A stretch of DNA of 64,000 nucleotides from assembly GCA_016280595.1 (NCBI GenBank), contig JAEEHB010000017.1, forward strand, positions 1 to 64,000. Direction: 5' to 3'. The notes below the pieces were generated by a model. The model searched no databases, had not been told where the DNA came from, and worked only from the letters and a program-made list of their open reading frames with translations. This stretch comes from Clostridiaceae bacterium (GTDB lineage Bacteria; Bacillota; Clostridia; Oscillospirales; Acutalibacteraceae). Both the position numbers and the translations under genes were made by a program. Positions 9,002 to 20,277 of this stretch are shown piece by piece; position 1 is the stretch's first letter; each line of letters begins with the position of its first letter.

Positions 9002-12000
9002 ATGGTTTACAGAATATTTGTTGAAAAGAAACCCGGCCTTGCCAACGAAGCGAAAGCGCTGCTCGGCGACGCCGTAACTCTGCTGGGCATAGAAAACCTG
9101 AAAGACATCCGTCTGTTTAACCGTTACGATGCGGAAAACATAACGCCCGAACTGTTTGACTACGCGGTCAAGACCGTGTTTTCGGAACCCCAGCTTGACA
9201 TTGCGACCACCGAACTTGAAGAAGATGATTCGGTAGTTTTTGCGGTAGAGTATCTCCCCGGTCAGTTTGACCAGAGAGCCGATTCCGCCGCGCAGTGTAT
9301 TCAGATTATCTCTCAGGGCGAAAGACCGCTCATCCGCTCCGCTAGAGTATACAAACTTTACGGCAATATAAGCGCAGACGATGTTGCGAAAATCAAAAAA
9401 TATGTTATCAACCCGGTTGAATCAAGAGAAGCGGCTCTTGAAAAACCCGAAACTCTGAAAGTTAACTATGACATCCCCGAGAGCGTTGCAACCCTTGACG
9501 GCTTCACCGCCCTTGACAGAGCAGGCCTCGAAAAATTCGTTGCGGATTACGGCCTTGCGATGGACGCGGATGACATTGAATTCTGTCAGAATTATTTCAG
9601 AAAAGAAGGCAGAGACCCGACAATCACCGAGATAAGGATGATTGACACCTACTGGTCCGACCACTGCCGCCACACAACTTTCCTCACGGTAATCGATTCC
9701 GTCAGATTTGAAGATGAACTTCTTCAGAAAGCGTATGATGATTATATCGCGGTAAGAAAAGAACTCGGCAGAACAAAGCCGATTTGCCTTATGGACCTTG
9801 CTACAATAGCGGCGAGGCATCTTAAAGCGAAAGGTCTTCTGCCCAAACTTGACGAGAGCGAAGAAATCAACGCCTGCACGGTCAAAATCGATGTTGAAGT
9901 TGACGGCGTAACAGAGCCCTGGCTCCTTCTCTTCAAAAACGAAACACATAACCACCCGACCGAGATTGAGCCCTTCGGCGGCGCCGCAACCTGTATAGGC
10001 GGCGCAATCAGAGACCCGCTTTCGGGCAGAAGTTATGTTTACGGCGCGATGAGAGTAACGGGCGCGTCAGACCCGCTCAAACCCGTGAGCGAAACCATTC
10101 CCGGCAAGCTGCCTCAAAGAAGCATTGTTACATCTGCGGCGGCAGGTTACTCTTCATACGGCAACCAGATAGGTCTTGCCACCGGAATAGTTGATGAAAT
10201 CTATCACCCGGGATATGAAGCAAAGAGAATGGAAATCGGCGCGGTAATCGCGGCGGCTCCCGCAGAAAATGTGCGAAGAGAAGTACCCGCCCCCGGCGAC
10301 GTGGTAATTCTTCTGGGCGGCTCAACCGGACGCGACGGTATAGGCGGCGCGACAGGCTCATCGAAATCGCACACTTCCCATTCCGTTGAAACCTGCGGCG
10401 CTGAAGTGCAGAAAGGTAACGCACCCGAGGAGCGCAAACTCCAGAGGCTGTTCAGAAACGGCGACGCCTGCCGTATGATAAAGCGCTGCAACGATTTCGG
10501 CGCGGGCGGTGTTTCGGTTGCAATCGGCGAACTTGCCGACGGACTTGAAATAAACCTCAACGCCGTGCCCAAAAAATATGAAGGCCTTGACGGTACAGAA
10601 CTCGCAATCAGCGAATCTCAGGAGAGAATGGCTGTTGTGGTTGAAAAGGAAAATGTTGACGCCTTCCTTAAACTTGCGGAAACCGAAAACCTCCAGGCCT
10701 GCCCTGTTGCGGTAGTTAAGGCGGAACCCCGCCTTACCATGAACTGGAACGGTAAGAAGATAGTTGATATCAGCCGCGAATTTCTTAATTCAAACGGTGC
10801 CGACAAACACATAGATATCACCCCCGCCTCCTCACAATCTGTTGAAAAAGATATCTCAGGCACGTTTACCGGAAACATAAAGGCATATGCTGCAGACCTT
10901 AACATCTGCTCGAAGAGAGGTCTTTCCGAAAGATTTGACTCAACGATAGGCGCAGGCACAGTGCTTATGCCCTTCGGCGGCAAATATCAGCGCACACCCA
11001 TTCAGGCAATGGTGCAGAAGATTTCCGTTGAAAAGAAACACACAGATGACTGCTCGCTTATGTCCTGGGGCTACAACCCCTATATCACCGAAAAGAGCCC
11101 ATATCACGGAGCGTATCTCGCGGTGATTGAATCGGTTTCAAAACTGATTGCCACGGGCGCGGACCTCAAAGATGTTTATCTCACTTTCCAGGAATACTTT
11201 GAGCATCCGGGCAAAGACGGAAAACGCTGGGGCAAACCTCTTGCCGCTCTTCTCGGCGCATTCAAAGCACAGGAAAATCTCAAAATCGCATCTATCGGCG
11301 GCAAGGATTCAATGAGCGGCTCATTTGAAGACCTCGATGTGCCCCCCACCCTTGTTTCCTTTGCTGTTACAACAGATAAAGTTTCTTCCGTAGTTTCTCC
11401 GGAATTTAAAAAAGCCGGAAACGATGTTATACTGCTTGCTCCCGACAAGGATGAAAACGGTCTGCCCGTTACGGAATCGCTTGTTTCTGTTTTCGGCAAA
11501 GTGACCGCCCTTCTCAGAAGCGGCAAAGCAGTCGCCTGCTACACTCCCGGCATAGGCGGTATTGCGGAAGCGATTATCAAAATGTGCATGGGCAACGGCT
11601 TCGGCTTTGAATTTAACGATGCACTTTCACTTAAAGAAATATTCGGCTACTCATACGGCTCGTTTATTCTTGAAGTGACAGAGCCCTGCGATGACGGCAA
11701 AGTTATAGGTAAGGTAAGCGGCAACTCCGCTTTCACCTACGCAGGCGAATCGGTCTCTTGTGCCGAAATAAACGCGCTTTATGAAGACAAACTTGAAAGC
11801 GTTTATTCCTGCAATATCAGGCAGAAAGACGCGCTGGTTGAAAACTTCTCCTACAAGGCGCAGTCTTACCCCTCACCCGCAATCAAAGCGGCTGAACCCA
11901 GAGTTATAATCCCCGCTTTCCCGGGCACAAACTGCGAATTTGATACGGCAAAAGCAATGAGAGACGCGGGAGCGAAACCCGAGATAATTGTCATCAAAAA

Positions 12001-12691
12001 TCTCACGGCTTCCGGAATACGCGAAAGCATTGACAAGTTTGCCGAAAAAGCAAAGCAGGCGCAGATTATATTCATACCCGGCGGATTCTCCGGCGGCGAC
12101 GAGCCCGACGGCAGCGGAAAATTCATAACCGCCTTCTTCCGCAACGGTCTTATAAAAGAAGCGGTTACAGACCTTCTTGACAACAGAGACGGTCTTATGT
12201 GCGGTATATGCAACGGATTCCAGGCACTTATAAAACTCGGTCTTGTGCCTTACGGAAAAATAATTGATACCGACGAAAACTGTCCCACGCTCACATTCAA
12301 CACAATCGCAAGGCACCAGAGCAAACTTGTACGCACAAGGATTGCCTCCAACAAATCGCCCTGGCTTGCCCTGACTGAACCCGGCGACATCTTTACCGTG
12401 CCTATTTCTCACGGTGAAGGCAGATTCCTCGCAGACGAATCTCTCGTAAAGAAACTCGCCGAAAACGGTCAGATTGCAACACAGTATGTTGACCTTGACG
12501 GCAACGCGACCTATGATGTTCAGTTTAACCCGAACAATTCCGTATATGCGGTTGAAGGTATTACCTCACCCGACGGACGCGTATTCGGCAAGATGGGTCA
12601 CAGCGAGCGTACAGGCAGCGGACTTTATAAGAATGTACCCGGCAATTACGACATAGGCATGTTCAAAGCGGCAGTAAAATATTTTAAGTAA
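9002..12691 (+). CDS. purL: Phosphoribosylformylglycinamidine synthase, large single-chain PurL
   Basis: 1229 aa; [46 protein letters not shown]-terminal glutaminase [13 protein letters not shown]...[14 protein letters not shown]. Confidence 0.97.
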   Translation: MVYRIFVEKKPGLANEAKALLGDAVTLLGIENLKDIRLFNRYDAENITPELFDYAVKTVFSEPQLDIATTELEEDDSVVFAVEYLPGQFDQRADSAAQCIQIISQGERPLIRSARVYKLYGNISADDVAKIKKYVINPVESREAALEKPETLKVNYDIPESVATLDGFTALDRAGLEKFVADYGLAMDADDIEFCQNYFRKEGRDPTITEIRMIDTYWSDHCRHTTFLTVIDSVRFEDELLQKAYDDYIAVRKELGRTKPICLMDLATIAARHLKAKGLLPKLDESEEINACTVKIDVEVDGVTEPWLLLFKNETHNHPTEIEPFGGAATCIGGAIRDPLSGRSYVYGAMRVTGASDPLKPVSETIPGKLPQRSIVTSAAAGYSSYGNQIGLATGIVDEIYHPGYEAKRMEIGAVIAAAPAENVRREVPAPGDVVILLGGSTGRDGIGGATGSSKSHTSHSVETCGAEVQKGNAPEERKLQRLFRNGDACRMIKRCNDFGAGGVSVAIGELADGLEINLNAVPKKYEGLDGTELAISESQERMAVVVEKENVDAFLKLAETENLQACPVAVVKAEPRLTMNWNGKKIVDISREFLNSNGADKHIDITPASSQSVEKDISGTFTGNIKAYAADLNICSKRGLSERFDSTIGAGTVLMPFGGKYQRTPIQAMVQKISVEKKHTDDCSLMSWGYNPYITEKSPYHGAYLAVIESVSKLIATGADLKDVYLTFQEYFEHPGKDGKRWGKPLAALLGAFKAQENLKIASIGGKDSMSGSFEDLDVPPTLVSFAVTTDKVSSVVSPEFKKAGNDVILLAPDKDENGLPVTESLVSVFGKVTALLRSGKAVACYTPGIGGIAEAIIKMCMGNGFGFEFNDALSLKEIFGYSYGSFILEVTEPCDDGKVIGKVSGNSAFTYAGESVSCAEINALYEDKLESVYSCNIRQKDALVENFSYKAQSYPSPAIKAAEPRVIIPAFPGTNCEFDTAKAMRDAGAKPEIIVIKNLTASGIRESIDKFAEKAKQAQIIFIPGGFSGGDEPDGSGKFITAFFRNGLIKEAVTDLLDNRDGLMCGICNGFQALIKLGLVPYGKIIDTDENCPTLTFNTIARHQSKLVRTRIASNKSPWLALTEPGDIFTVPISHGEGRFLADESLVKKLAENGQIATQYVDLDGNATYDVQFNPNNSVYAVEGITSPDGRVFGKMGHSERTGSGLYKNVPGNYDIGMFKAAVKYFK

Positions 12692-12704
12692 GGAGTGCTT
12701 CAAA

Positions 12705-14384
12705 ATGGCTTATTTATCAGACATTGAAATTGCTCAGGCATGTGAAATGAGACCGATTACCGAAATCGCAAAGACCGCGCATGTTGACGAAAAATACATT
12801 GAGCAGTACGGCAAATACAAGGCAAAAATCGACCCCGCTCTTATAAAAGAAACCGATAAGAAAGACGGCAAACTCATTCTCGTGACCGCAATCACCCCCA
12901 CCCCCGCGGGTGAAGGCAAAACCACCACAACCATCGGCCTTGCAGATGGTCTCAGACGCATAGGCAAGGATGTTACCGTTGCTCTCAGAGAGCCCTCACT
13001 CGGCCCCGTTTTCGGCGTAAAGGGCGGTGCGGCAGGCGGCGGATACGCACAGGTTGTACCTATGGAAGACATCAACCTCCACTTTACCGGTGACTTCCAC
13101 GCTATAGGCGCTGCAAACAACCTGCTTGCCGCTATGCTTGACAACCACATTCAGCAGGGCAACAGCCTCGGCATTGACGTACGCAGAATCACCTGGAAAC
13201 GCTGTGTTGATATGAACGACAGACAGCTTCGTTTCATAGCGGACGGTCTCGGCGGCAAAGCAAACGGCACTCCCAGAGAAGACGGCTTTGATATCACTGT
13301 TGCAAGTGAAATAATGGCTGTATTCTGCCTCGCTTCTTCAATCACCGACCTCAAAGAGAGACTCTCAAGAATAATCGTCGGCTACACCTATGACGACAAA
13401 CCCGTTACCGCAGGCGACCTCAAGGCTGTAGGCGCAATGACCGCCCTGCTCAAGGACGCTCTCAAGCCCAACCTTGTGCAGACCCTTGAAGGCACTCCCG
13501 CATTTGTACACGGCGGTCCGTTTGCAAACATCGCTCACGGCTGCAACTCCGTTATGGCCACAAAACTCGCTCTCAAGATGGGCGACTACACCGTAACTGA
13601 GGCAGGGTTCGGCGCTGACCTCGGCGCTGAGAAATTCCTTGATATCAAGTGCCGTATGGCAGGCCTCACCCCCGATGCAGTAGTTGTTGTTGCAACTGTA
13701 AGAGCACTCAAGATGCACGGCGGACTTGACAAGAAACAGCTCGGCACGGAAGATATTGCCGCTCTTGAAAAGGGCATTCCCAACCTTCTCAGACACGTTT
13801 CAAACATCAAGAACGTTTACAAACTCCCCTGCGTTGTTGCAGTAAACAGATTCCCCACCGACACCGATGCGGAAATCGATTTCATAATAGCAAAATGCCG
13901 TGAACTCGGTGTTAACACTGTGCTCTCCACCGTTTGGGCAGAGGGCGGCAAAGGCGGAGAAGAACTCGCTAAAGAAGTTGTTCGCCTCTGCGAAGAAGAA
14001 AAAGGCGACTTCACCTTCTCTTATGAACTTGAAGGCACCTCCATCGAAGAAAAGATTGAAGCGGTTGTCAAAAAGGTTTACGGCGGCAGCGGCATAACAA
14101 TTATGCCCGGCGCTCAGAAACAGATTGACCAGCTCACCGCGCTCGGCTGTGACAAGATGCCCGTATGCATCGCGAAAACACAGTACAGTTTCTCCGATGA
14201 TCCGACCAAACTCGGCGCACCCGAAGATTTCACCGTAACCGTCAAAAATGTCAAGGTTTCCGCAGGCGCAGGCTTTGTGGTTGTGCTTACCGGCGACATT
14301 ATGACAATGCCCGGACTTCCCAAAGTGCCCGCCGCAGAAAAGATTGATGTTGACGAAAACGGAAAGATAAGCGGACTCTTCTGA
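12705..14384 (+). CDS. fhs: Formate-tetrahydrofolate ligase
   Basis: [22 protein letters not shown]...[40 protein letters not shown]. Confidence 0.98.
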   Translation: MAYLSDIEIAQACEMRPITEIAKTAHVDEKYIEQYGKYKAKIDPALIKETDKKDGKLILVTAITPTPAGEGKTTTTIGLADGLRRIGKDVTVALREPSLGPVFGVKGGAAGGGYAQVVPMEDINLHFTGDFHAIGAANNLLAAMLDNHIQQGNSLGIDVRRITWKRCVDMNDRQLRFIADGLGGKANGTPREDGFDITVASEIMAVFCLASSITDLKERLSRIIVGYTYDDKPVTAGDLKAVGAMTALLKDALKPNLVQTLEGTPAFVHGGPFANIAHGCNSVMATKLALKMGDYTVTEAGFGADLGAEKFLDIKCRMAGLTPDAVVVVATVRALKMHGGLDKKQLGTEDIAALEKGIPNLLRHVSNIKNVYKLPCVVAVNRFPTDTDAEIDFIIAKCRELGVNTVLSTVWAEGGKGGEELAKEVVRLCEEEKGDFTFSYELEGTSIEEKIEAVVKKVYGGSGITIMPGAQKQIDQLTALGCDKMPVCIAKTQYSFSDDPTKLGAPEDFTVTVKNVKVSAGAGFVVVLTGDIMTMPGLPKVPAAEKIDVDENGKISGLF

Positions 14385-14423
14385 TATTTTTACCAATTCC
14401 CTTCCCCCTGTTATAAGATACAT

Positions 14424-14470
14424 GAACACCTGCCGAAAGTTGCCGTCGGCAGGTGTTCGCTTTTTATTGT
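14424..14470 (+). terminator. Rho-independent terminator of purine operon
   Basis: GAACACCTGCCGA-AAGTTGCCG-TCGGCAGGTGTTC (13 bp stem) then GCTTTTTATT. Confidence 0.9.
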
Positions 14471-14495
14471 ATTTTAGTTACAGTAATGATATAAT
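14467..14495 (+). promoter_or_regulatory. Putative promoter of nitroreductase gene
   Basis: TTGTAT-N17-TATAAT. Confidence 0.5.
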
Positions 14496-14522
14496 TATTA
14501 AAACCGAAAACGGAGGAAAAAA

Positions 14523-15050
14523 ATGAACGACATAATCAAAGCGATAAAAGAAAGACGAAGCATAAGAAAATTCAAAGGCGATATGCCCGATAAAAAAGAC
14601 ATTGACGCAATAATCGAAGCCGGACTTTATGCGGCAAGCGGAATGGGCAGGCAGGAAACAAAAATAATCGCCGTAACGGATAAAACTTTCCGTGACAGGC
14701 TTTCGCAGATTAACAGACAAATCGGCGGATGGAAGGACGAAAACTTCGACCCGTTTTACGGCGCTCCCGTTATACTTATTGTGCTTGCGGACAAAGCCTG
14801 CTTTACATCCTTGTATGACGGCTCGCTCGTTATGGGCAACCTGATGCTTGCCGCTCATTCACTCGGGCTCGGAAGTATATGGATTCACAGAGCAAAAGAA
14901 GAATTTGAAATGCCCGAATACAAGGAGATATTAAAACAACTCGGCATTGAAGGCGAATGGGAAGGCATAGGGCACTGCGCAATCGGCTATGCAGACTGTG
15001 ATATTCCCGAAGCGGCGGCAAGAAAAGACGGCAGAGTTTATTACATTTAA
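14523..15050 (+). CDS. Nitroreductase family protein
   Basis: IKERRSIRKFKGDMPDKKDIDAIIEAGLYAASGMGRQETKIIAV; SLGLGSIWIHRA. Confidence 0.9.
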   Translation: MNDIIKAIKERRSIRKFKGDMPDKKDIDAIIEAGLYAASGMGRQETKIIAVTDKTFRDRLSQINRQIGGWKDENFDPFYGAPVILIVLADKACFTSLYDGSLVMGNLMLAAHSLGLGSIWIHRAKEEFEMPEYKEILKQLGIEGEWEGIGHCAIGYADCDIPEAAARKDGRVYYI

Positions 15051-15067
15051 AAACTTCTCCTCTTTAT

Positions 15068-15097
15068 TTGACACTTTAATTATTACTGTGTTAAAAT
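15068..15097 (+). promoter_or_regulatory. Putative promoter
   Basis: TTGACA-N18-TAAAAT. Confidence 0.6.
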
Positions 15098-15146
15098 AAT
15101 ATATTGATAATAATCCTGAAAATCTGCGAATTTAGGAGGAATTGCA

Positions 15147-16007
15147 TTGATTGATTTCAAAGAAACATTTTCCATGTATCTGATTGCGTTCGGGGTAATT
15201 GCGTTTATTTTTGCCCAGTCGCTTTTCTTCATTATCAAATCATGGAAACACGGAAAAGAACTCGGAATTACAAAGGAGACAATGGTAAACACCATCACCT
15301 CAAGCATTCTGTTTTCCGTTGCCCCCGCCATTTCCATACTTGTAACGGTATTCGTGCTTGCCAAAGCGCTCGGAGTGGTTTTGCCGTGGATAAGGCTGAC
15401 CGTTATAGGTAACCTCGCCTATGAAACGGTTGCCGCTGAAACAGCGCTCAACAATCTCGGCGGTTCACTGAGCATGGAAATCGAAGATATGAAGCAGTTT
15501 TCCACCGTTGTATGGGCTATGACGCTCGGCTCCGTTTTTCCGCTGACATTTCTACCGATAGTATGCAAAAAACTTCAGAATAAAATCGGCGGTGCCGTAA
15601 GCAAAAGCGAAAAGACAAAGAAACTCGGTGACATTCTTGCCGCCGCAGCATTTATCGGCATCATCTCTGCTTTTATAGCAAGGGCGATAAACGGCTGTAC
15701 CGTGGTAAAAGAGCCCGTGCTTGACGCCGCGGGTAATCCCGCTCTCAATGAAGCGGGTGAAAAAATCACGCAGAGCGTAATCAAAGAATCCGCCGGCCTG
15801 CTTTCAATACTCACTCTTATATTTGCGATTATTATAATGCTTGTGCTGATGGCTCTCTGCAAAAAAATCAAAGCACTCGAAAAATTCGAATCATTCGCTA
15901 TGCCCGTTGCGATGTTTGCGGCTATGGGCTGCGCGGTGCTTTTCTCAAAAATACTGCCCCCCGACCTTGCAAGCTTTACCTGGTATGAAATCGGAGGTGT
16001 AATGTGA
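15147..16007 (+). CDS. DUF5058-like membrane protein (TTG start)
   Basis: FIIKSWKHGKELGITKETMVNTITSSILFSVAPAISILVTVFVLAKALGVVLPWIRLTVIGNLAYETVAAE; RBS AGGAGG. Confidence 0.65.
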   Translation: MIDFKETFSMYLIAFGVIAFIFAQSLFFIIKSWKHGKELGITKETMVNTITSSILFSVAPAISILVTVFVLAKALGVVLPWIRLTVIGNLAYETVAAETALNNLGGSLSMEIEDMKQFSTVVWAMTLGSVFPLTFLPIVCKKLQNKIGGAVSKSEKTKKLGDILAAAAFIGIISAFIARAINGCTVVKEPVLDAAGNPALNEAGEKITQSVIKESAGLLSILTLIFAIIIMLVLMALCKKIKALEKFESFAMPVAMFAAMGCAVLFSKILPPDLASFTWYEIGGVM

Positions 16008-16723
16008 TGAGCAGAGAAAGAAACTATTTTGACAGAGTCCACGTATGGGGCGCTGTTTGGAATTACGCCGCCCTGCTTATGATGCTGTGCGTGCCCGTAA
16101 TGGTAAGCGTTGTGCTAAAAACCTGGCCCAGCCTCGGAATAATGGGCAAGGTAATCGGCACTCTCGCGCCTCTTTACTGGGTGACAGGCATAATTGAAGT
16201 TGTTACCTATGTGCCTATGCTCGGCGCAGGCGGCACTTATCTTTCATTTGTTACCGGCAATATTTCCAACCTTAAACTCCCCTGCGGCCTCAACGCAATG
16301 GAAAACGCAAAGGTACATCCCAACACCGAGGAAGGCGAAGTTATAAGCACCATTTCAATCGCCGTTTCTTCGCTTACAACAACGGTTGTAATTGCGGTAG
16401 GCGTAATTGCATTTTCAAAAGTGTTTGACTCCGCAAGCAATAACGCTACATTCAACGCCGCTTTCAACAATGTGCTTCCCGCCCTCTTCGGTGCACTTGG
16501 AGCAAGTTACTTCGCGAAGCACTGGAAACTCGGCATCGCGCCGATTATCTGCGGCGTGCTCGTACTTCTCATATCCCCCGCAACAGGCGTGGGCGTGCTT
16601 ATGTTTGTAACGATAGTCGCTTCACTCATTGCCGCAGTCATCATCTACAAAGACCTCTGGTATGATGATTTCAAAGCAGCAAAAGCAAAGAAAAAGGCTG
16701 CGAAAGCGGAAAAGGCAGAGTAA
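16007..16723 (+). CDS. Hypothetical membrane protein, partner of upstream DUF5058-like protein
   Basis: Multi-TM protein; ATG overlaps the preceding TGA (TGATG). Confidence 0.6.
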   Translation: MSRERNYFDRVHVWGAVWNYAALLMMLCVPVMVSVVLKTWPSLGIMGKVIGTLAPLYWVTGIIEVVTYVPMLGAGGTYLSFVTGNISNLKLPCGLNAMENAKVHPNTEEGEVISTISIAVSSLTTTVVIAVGVIAFSKVFDSASNNATFNAAFNNVLPALFGALGASYFAKHWKLGIAPIICGVLVLLISPATGVGVLMFVTIVASLIAAVIIYKDLWYDDFKAAKAKKKAAKAEKAE

Positions 16724-16758
16724 TCACCCGATAAATAATCCGGAAAGGAGGTAAACCT

Positions 16759-18684
16759 GTGAAAAAGAATATCTATCTCGTTCAGGTCAATGTTACTTAC
16801 AGTGAATCATTGGTTTATCTCCCCTATGCCTCCGGCTGTATTATGGCTTACGCGCAGACCGATGACATAATAAACGACAATTTCAATTTTGCCAGTATTC
16901 TGTACCAGAGAAAGTCAATAGAAGAATCGCTTGCCATGATTGATAATCCTTATCTTGTGGGCTTTTCTTCCTATGTCTGGAATATGGAATACAACAAGGC
17001 GCTGGCAAGGGCAATCAAAGCAAAGTATCCCGATTGTTTTATAATGTTCGGCGGGCACAATGTGCCTTATAACACATCTCTGCTTGAAACGGAACCGTAC
17101 ATAGATTTTCTTATTCACGGCGAGGGCGAACTCTGTTTTGTAAATCTCCTTAAGGCACTGCTGAAAAATGATTTTTCCGATATGGCGGATGTCTCCCTGA
17201 GAATTGACGGAACGTGTGTTATGCTGCCGCGCGGCACATATCTTCTGCCCGTTGAAAATCTGCCGTCGCCTTATCTCACCGGCATATTTGACAAGATGTT
17301 TGAGGAAAATCCGAATATGACTTTTCACTGCACTCTGGAAACAAACCGCGGATGCCCGTATTCGTGCGCATTCTGTGATTGGTGCTTTACGGAAAAAATA
17401 CGGTTTTTCCCCTTGGAAAAAGTCAAAGAAGAAATCAAATGGATTTCCGCTCACAAAATTCCGTACTGCTACTGTGCCGACGCCAATTTCGGCATAAACG
17501 AAAGAGATATGGAAATAGCGAAATGTGTGGTGGAATGCAACCGCAAAAACGGTTATCCGCAGACCTTCAAGCCCTGTTACGCCAAAAACAGCGACGACAG
17601 AGTGTTTGAAATAGGCAAGTTTCTCAATGACAGCGGTGTTGACAAAGGCGTTACGCTCGCCTATCAGTCAATGTCACCCGAAGTTCTTGAAAATATCGGC
17701 AGAAAAAACCTGGATGTTGAATACTTCACAAAACTCAACGCCAGATACGCCGACGCCGGAATACCGACCTACACCGAACTCATACTCGGCCTTCCGGGTG
17801 AAACATACGAATCATTCTGTCACGGAATATGCAACCTGCTTGAAGCGGGCCAGCATAATTCGATGACGGTTTACACCTGCCAGGTTTACTGCAACTCCCC
17901 TATCGCTCAGCCCGAATTTGTGGAAAAATATAAAATTCGCTGGGAGAGACAGAAACTGCACGGCATACACTACCCCGCCGATTTCAACGGCGTGCAGGAA
18001 TACTATGATGTTGTTGTTGAAACGAAGGATATGAGCAAGGATGACTGGGTAAAGGCAAATATGTTTTCCGTGTGCCTGCAGAGTTTTCATCACCTCGGTC
18101 TTCTGCGCTGCTTCGCGATTTATGCGCGCTATGAACTCGGTATTAGTTACTATGATTTCTACAACAGACTTCTCGATTATATCTTTGACGCAAAAGGCTC
18201 ATATATCTGCGACCTTTTTGAAAGCATAAGAAAAGAAACCGCTGACACGGAGCATTCAAAGTGGTGCTATCAGAAAGATATTTTCAGCAAAGTCGGCTGG
18301 TATTTTGAAGAAGGAATATTCCTTGACTGCGTATACAACATAGAAAAATTCTGGCCCTCAATCGAAGGATTTACCGAGTCTCTCGGAATAGACACTTCCG
18401 TTTACGGCGAACTGCTCGATTACCAGAAAAACATTTTGCGTTTTCCCGGTCAGAGAAAGGTTGAAGTGGAATCGGAATACGATTTCTATAATTATTTTAA
18501 CCGCATTTACGACAACAGATACGCTCCACTCGAAAAGATAAGAAACAGACTTGAAATAGAAACCGAAAAGAAGATTGACAGATGGGACGATTACGCCCGT
18601 GAAATAATCTGGTTCGGAAAAAGAAGAAGCGCAACCCTGCTTACAAACCCAAGAGAAACAATTACGTTTATTCCCCTTTCCTGA
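16759..18684 (+). CDS. B12-binding domain radical SAM protein
   Basis: CxxxCxxC in NRGCPYSCAFCDWCF; B12-type N-terminus (YLVGFSSYVWNME...FIMFGGHNVPYNT...FLIHGEGE); GTG start after AGGAGG. Confidence 0.88.
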   Translation: MKKNIYLVQVNVTYSESLVYLPYASGCIMAYAQTDDIINDNFNFASILYQRKSIEESLAMIDNPYLVGFSSYVWNMEYNKALARAIKAKYPDCFIMFGGHNVPYNTSLLETEPYIDFLIHGEGELCFVNLLKALLKNDFSDMADVSLRIDGTCVMLPRGTYLLPVENLPSPYLTGIFDKMFEENPNMTFHCTLETNRGCPYSCAFCDWCFTEKIRFFPLEKVKEEIKWISAHKIPYCYCADANFGINERDMEIAKCVVECNRKNGYPQTFKPCYAKNSDDRVFEIGKFLNDSGVDKGVTLAYQSMSPEVLENIGRKNLDVEYFTKLNARYADAGIPTYTELILGLPGETYESFCHGICNLLEAGQHNSMTVYTCQVYCNSPIAQPEFVEKYKIRWERQKLHGIHYPADFNGVQEYYDVVVETKDMSKDDWVKANMFSVCLQSFHHLGLLRCFAIYARYELGISYYDFYNRLLDYIFDAKGSYICDLFESIRKETADTEHSKWCYQKDIFSKVGWYFEEGIFLDCVYNIEKFWPSIEGFTESLGIDTSVYGELLDYQKNILRFPGQRKVEVESEYDFYNYFNRIYDNRYAPLEKIRNRLEIETEKKIDRWDDYAREIIWFGKRRSATLLTNPRETITFIPLS

Positions 18685-18709
18685 AATAAACAGAAAGTGC
18701 AGGCAGTAA

Positions 18710-19483
18710 ATGACTGAATTTGAAAGCCTTACAATAGTGCTCGGTGCCGTGACGGAAACAGATTCTCTTACAGAGACTGTCCGTTTCATTCTCTCTGCCT
18801 GCAATCATTCAGATCTCAAGGAAATACTGATAATCTGCTCGCAAAGTATTACAGATCAAAGCAGAGAAGCGGTTGAAAGCATTCTGAATAATCAGACGGA
18901 TGTTCCGGTAATCGCAATCACGCAGACAGAGTCCGGAATAGCAGGAGGAATAAGATGCGGGATAGAAAACGCTTCGGGCTCACACTGCATTTTTCTTTCG
19001 TCCGATTTTGCGGAAGATCTTGAAATACTGCCCGTGATGATTGAAAAAGTCAAACAATCGCCAAGCAGAATAGTGTCCGCATCGCGATGGCTCAAAGGTC
19101 AGAAGTTTTACGGCTACGGCAGATTCAAAAAACTGCTTAACTTCTGCGCGCAGATTTTTCTTAAAGTGCTGTTCATATCCACTCTTACGGATTTCACTAA
19201 TCCCGTACAGATTGCTCCGTCGGAGTTATATAAATCACTCAGCCTTGAAAGCACCGGCTTTTCAATACTGCTCGAACTTGTATTGAAGCCGCTGAAACTC
19301 GGGTATGAATTTGAGGAAGTGCCGTCAAACTGCTATTCGCGAAAGCAGGGCAAATCAAACAATTCATACACTCAGCTGCCGTCTTATCTTTATACCGCGT
19401 TGAGAACAAGGTTTATGAAAAAAGAAAACGTGCTGAAAAAGGATTCGGCTCTTTATAAAGAGTATTTTGAAAAAAAGCAATAA
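18710..19483 (+). CDS. Glycosyltransferase family 2-like protein
   Basis: TIVLGAVTETDSLTETVRFILS...AGGIRCGIENASGSHCIFLSSDFAEDLE, GT-A-like. Confidence 0.65.
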   Translation: MTEFESLTIVLGAVTETDSLTETVRFILSACNHSDLKEILIICSQSITDQSREAVESILNNQTDVPVIAITQTESGIAGGIRCGIENASGSHCIFLSSDFAEDLEILPVMIEKVKQSPSRIVSASRWLKGQKFYGYGRFKKLLNFCAQIFLKVLFISTLTDFTNPVQIAPSELYKSLSLESTGFSILLELVLKPLKLGYEFEEVPSNCYSRKQGKSNNSYTQLPSYLYTALRTRFMKKENVLKKDSALYKEYFEKKQ

Positions 19484-19488
19484 AACAC

Positions 19489-19517
19489 TTGATAATAAAT
19501 CGGTTTTAGTTTAAAAT
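19489..19517 (+). promoter_or_regulatory. Putative promoter of NifU-like/GGGtGRT operon
   Basis: TTGATA-N17-TAAAAT. Confidence 0.6.
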
Positions 19518-19558
19518 ATTACACGGTTATTTTACATCCGATGAAAGGAGAAATTCAT

Positions 19559-20254
19559 ATGATCAATTACACCAGCGAAGTGCAGAATATGTGCTGCGTA
19601 GCAAAGGGTCCCAACCACGGCCCCGCTCCGCTTCCCGAGGAGGGCAAGTGGGTCAAGGCATACGAAATCAAGGACATATCCGGCTTCACTCACGGCGTGG
19701 GTTGGTGCGCACCCCAGCAGGGCGCCTGCAAACTTTCGCTCAACGTTAAAGACGGCATTATCGAAGAGGCTCTTGTTGAGACTATCGGCTGCTCCGGTAT
19801 GACTCACTCCGCCGCAATGGCTGCGGAAATTCTTCCCGGCAAAACCATACTTGAGGCTCTCAACACCGACCTCGTATGCGACGCAATAAACACCGCAATG
19901 CGCGAACTCTGCCTGCAGATTGTGTACGGCAGATCACAGTCCGCTTTTTCGGATGACGGTCTTTCCGTTGGCGCAGGCCTTGAGGACCTGGGCAAAGGCC
20001 TTCGTTCACAGGTCGGCACAATGTACGGCACCAAAGTAAAGGGCGTTCGTTACCTTGAAATGGCAGAGGGTTATGTTACCAGACTCGCTCTTGACGAAAA
20101 CGACCAGGTTATCGGCTATGAGTTTGTTTCACTCGGCAAGATGACCGACTTCATCAAGAAGGGCGACGACCCCACCACCGCATACAACAAAGCAATCGGC
20201 TCCTACGGCAGATTTGCCGATGCCGCAAAATACATCGATCCGCGTAAGGAATAA
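19559..20254 (+). CDS. Iron-sulfur cluster assembly scaffold-like (NifU-like) protein
   Basis: VKDGIIEEALVETIGCSGMTHSAAMAAEILPGKTILEAL...DAINTAMRELCLQI; adjacent to GGGtGRT protein. Confidence 0.75.
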   Translation: MINYTSEVQNMCCVAKGPNHGPAPLPEEGKWVKAYEIKDISGFTHGVGWCAPQQGACKLSLNVKDGIIEEALVETIGCSGMTHSAAMAAEILPGKTILEALNTDLVCDAINTAMRELCLQIVYGRSQSAFSDDGLSVGAGLEDLGKGLRSQVGTMYGTKVKGVRYLEMAEGYVTRLALDENDQVIGYEFVSLGKMTDFIKKGDDPTTAYNKAIGSYGRFADAAKYIDPRKE

Positions 20255-20277
20255 TTTGTAAGAGGAGGAAAAGAATT

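Noticed and set aside
13800-14429. 209-aa minus-strand ORF opposite fhs (and many similar antisense ORFs, e.g. 13365-13796, 11873-12412, 9422-9955)
   Set aside because: Shadow ORFs opposite strongly conserved genes; no recognisable domains, low-complexity or F/A/G-rich translations, explained by codon bias.
15147-16723. A frameshifted single gene rather than two genes
   Set aside because: The junction is a clean TGATG overlap and both products look like complete multi-TM proteins.
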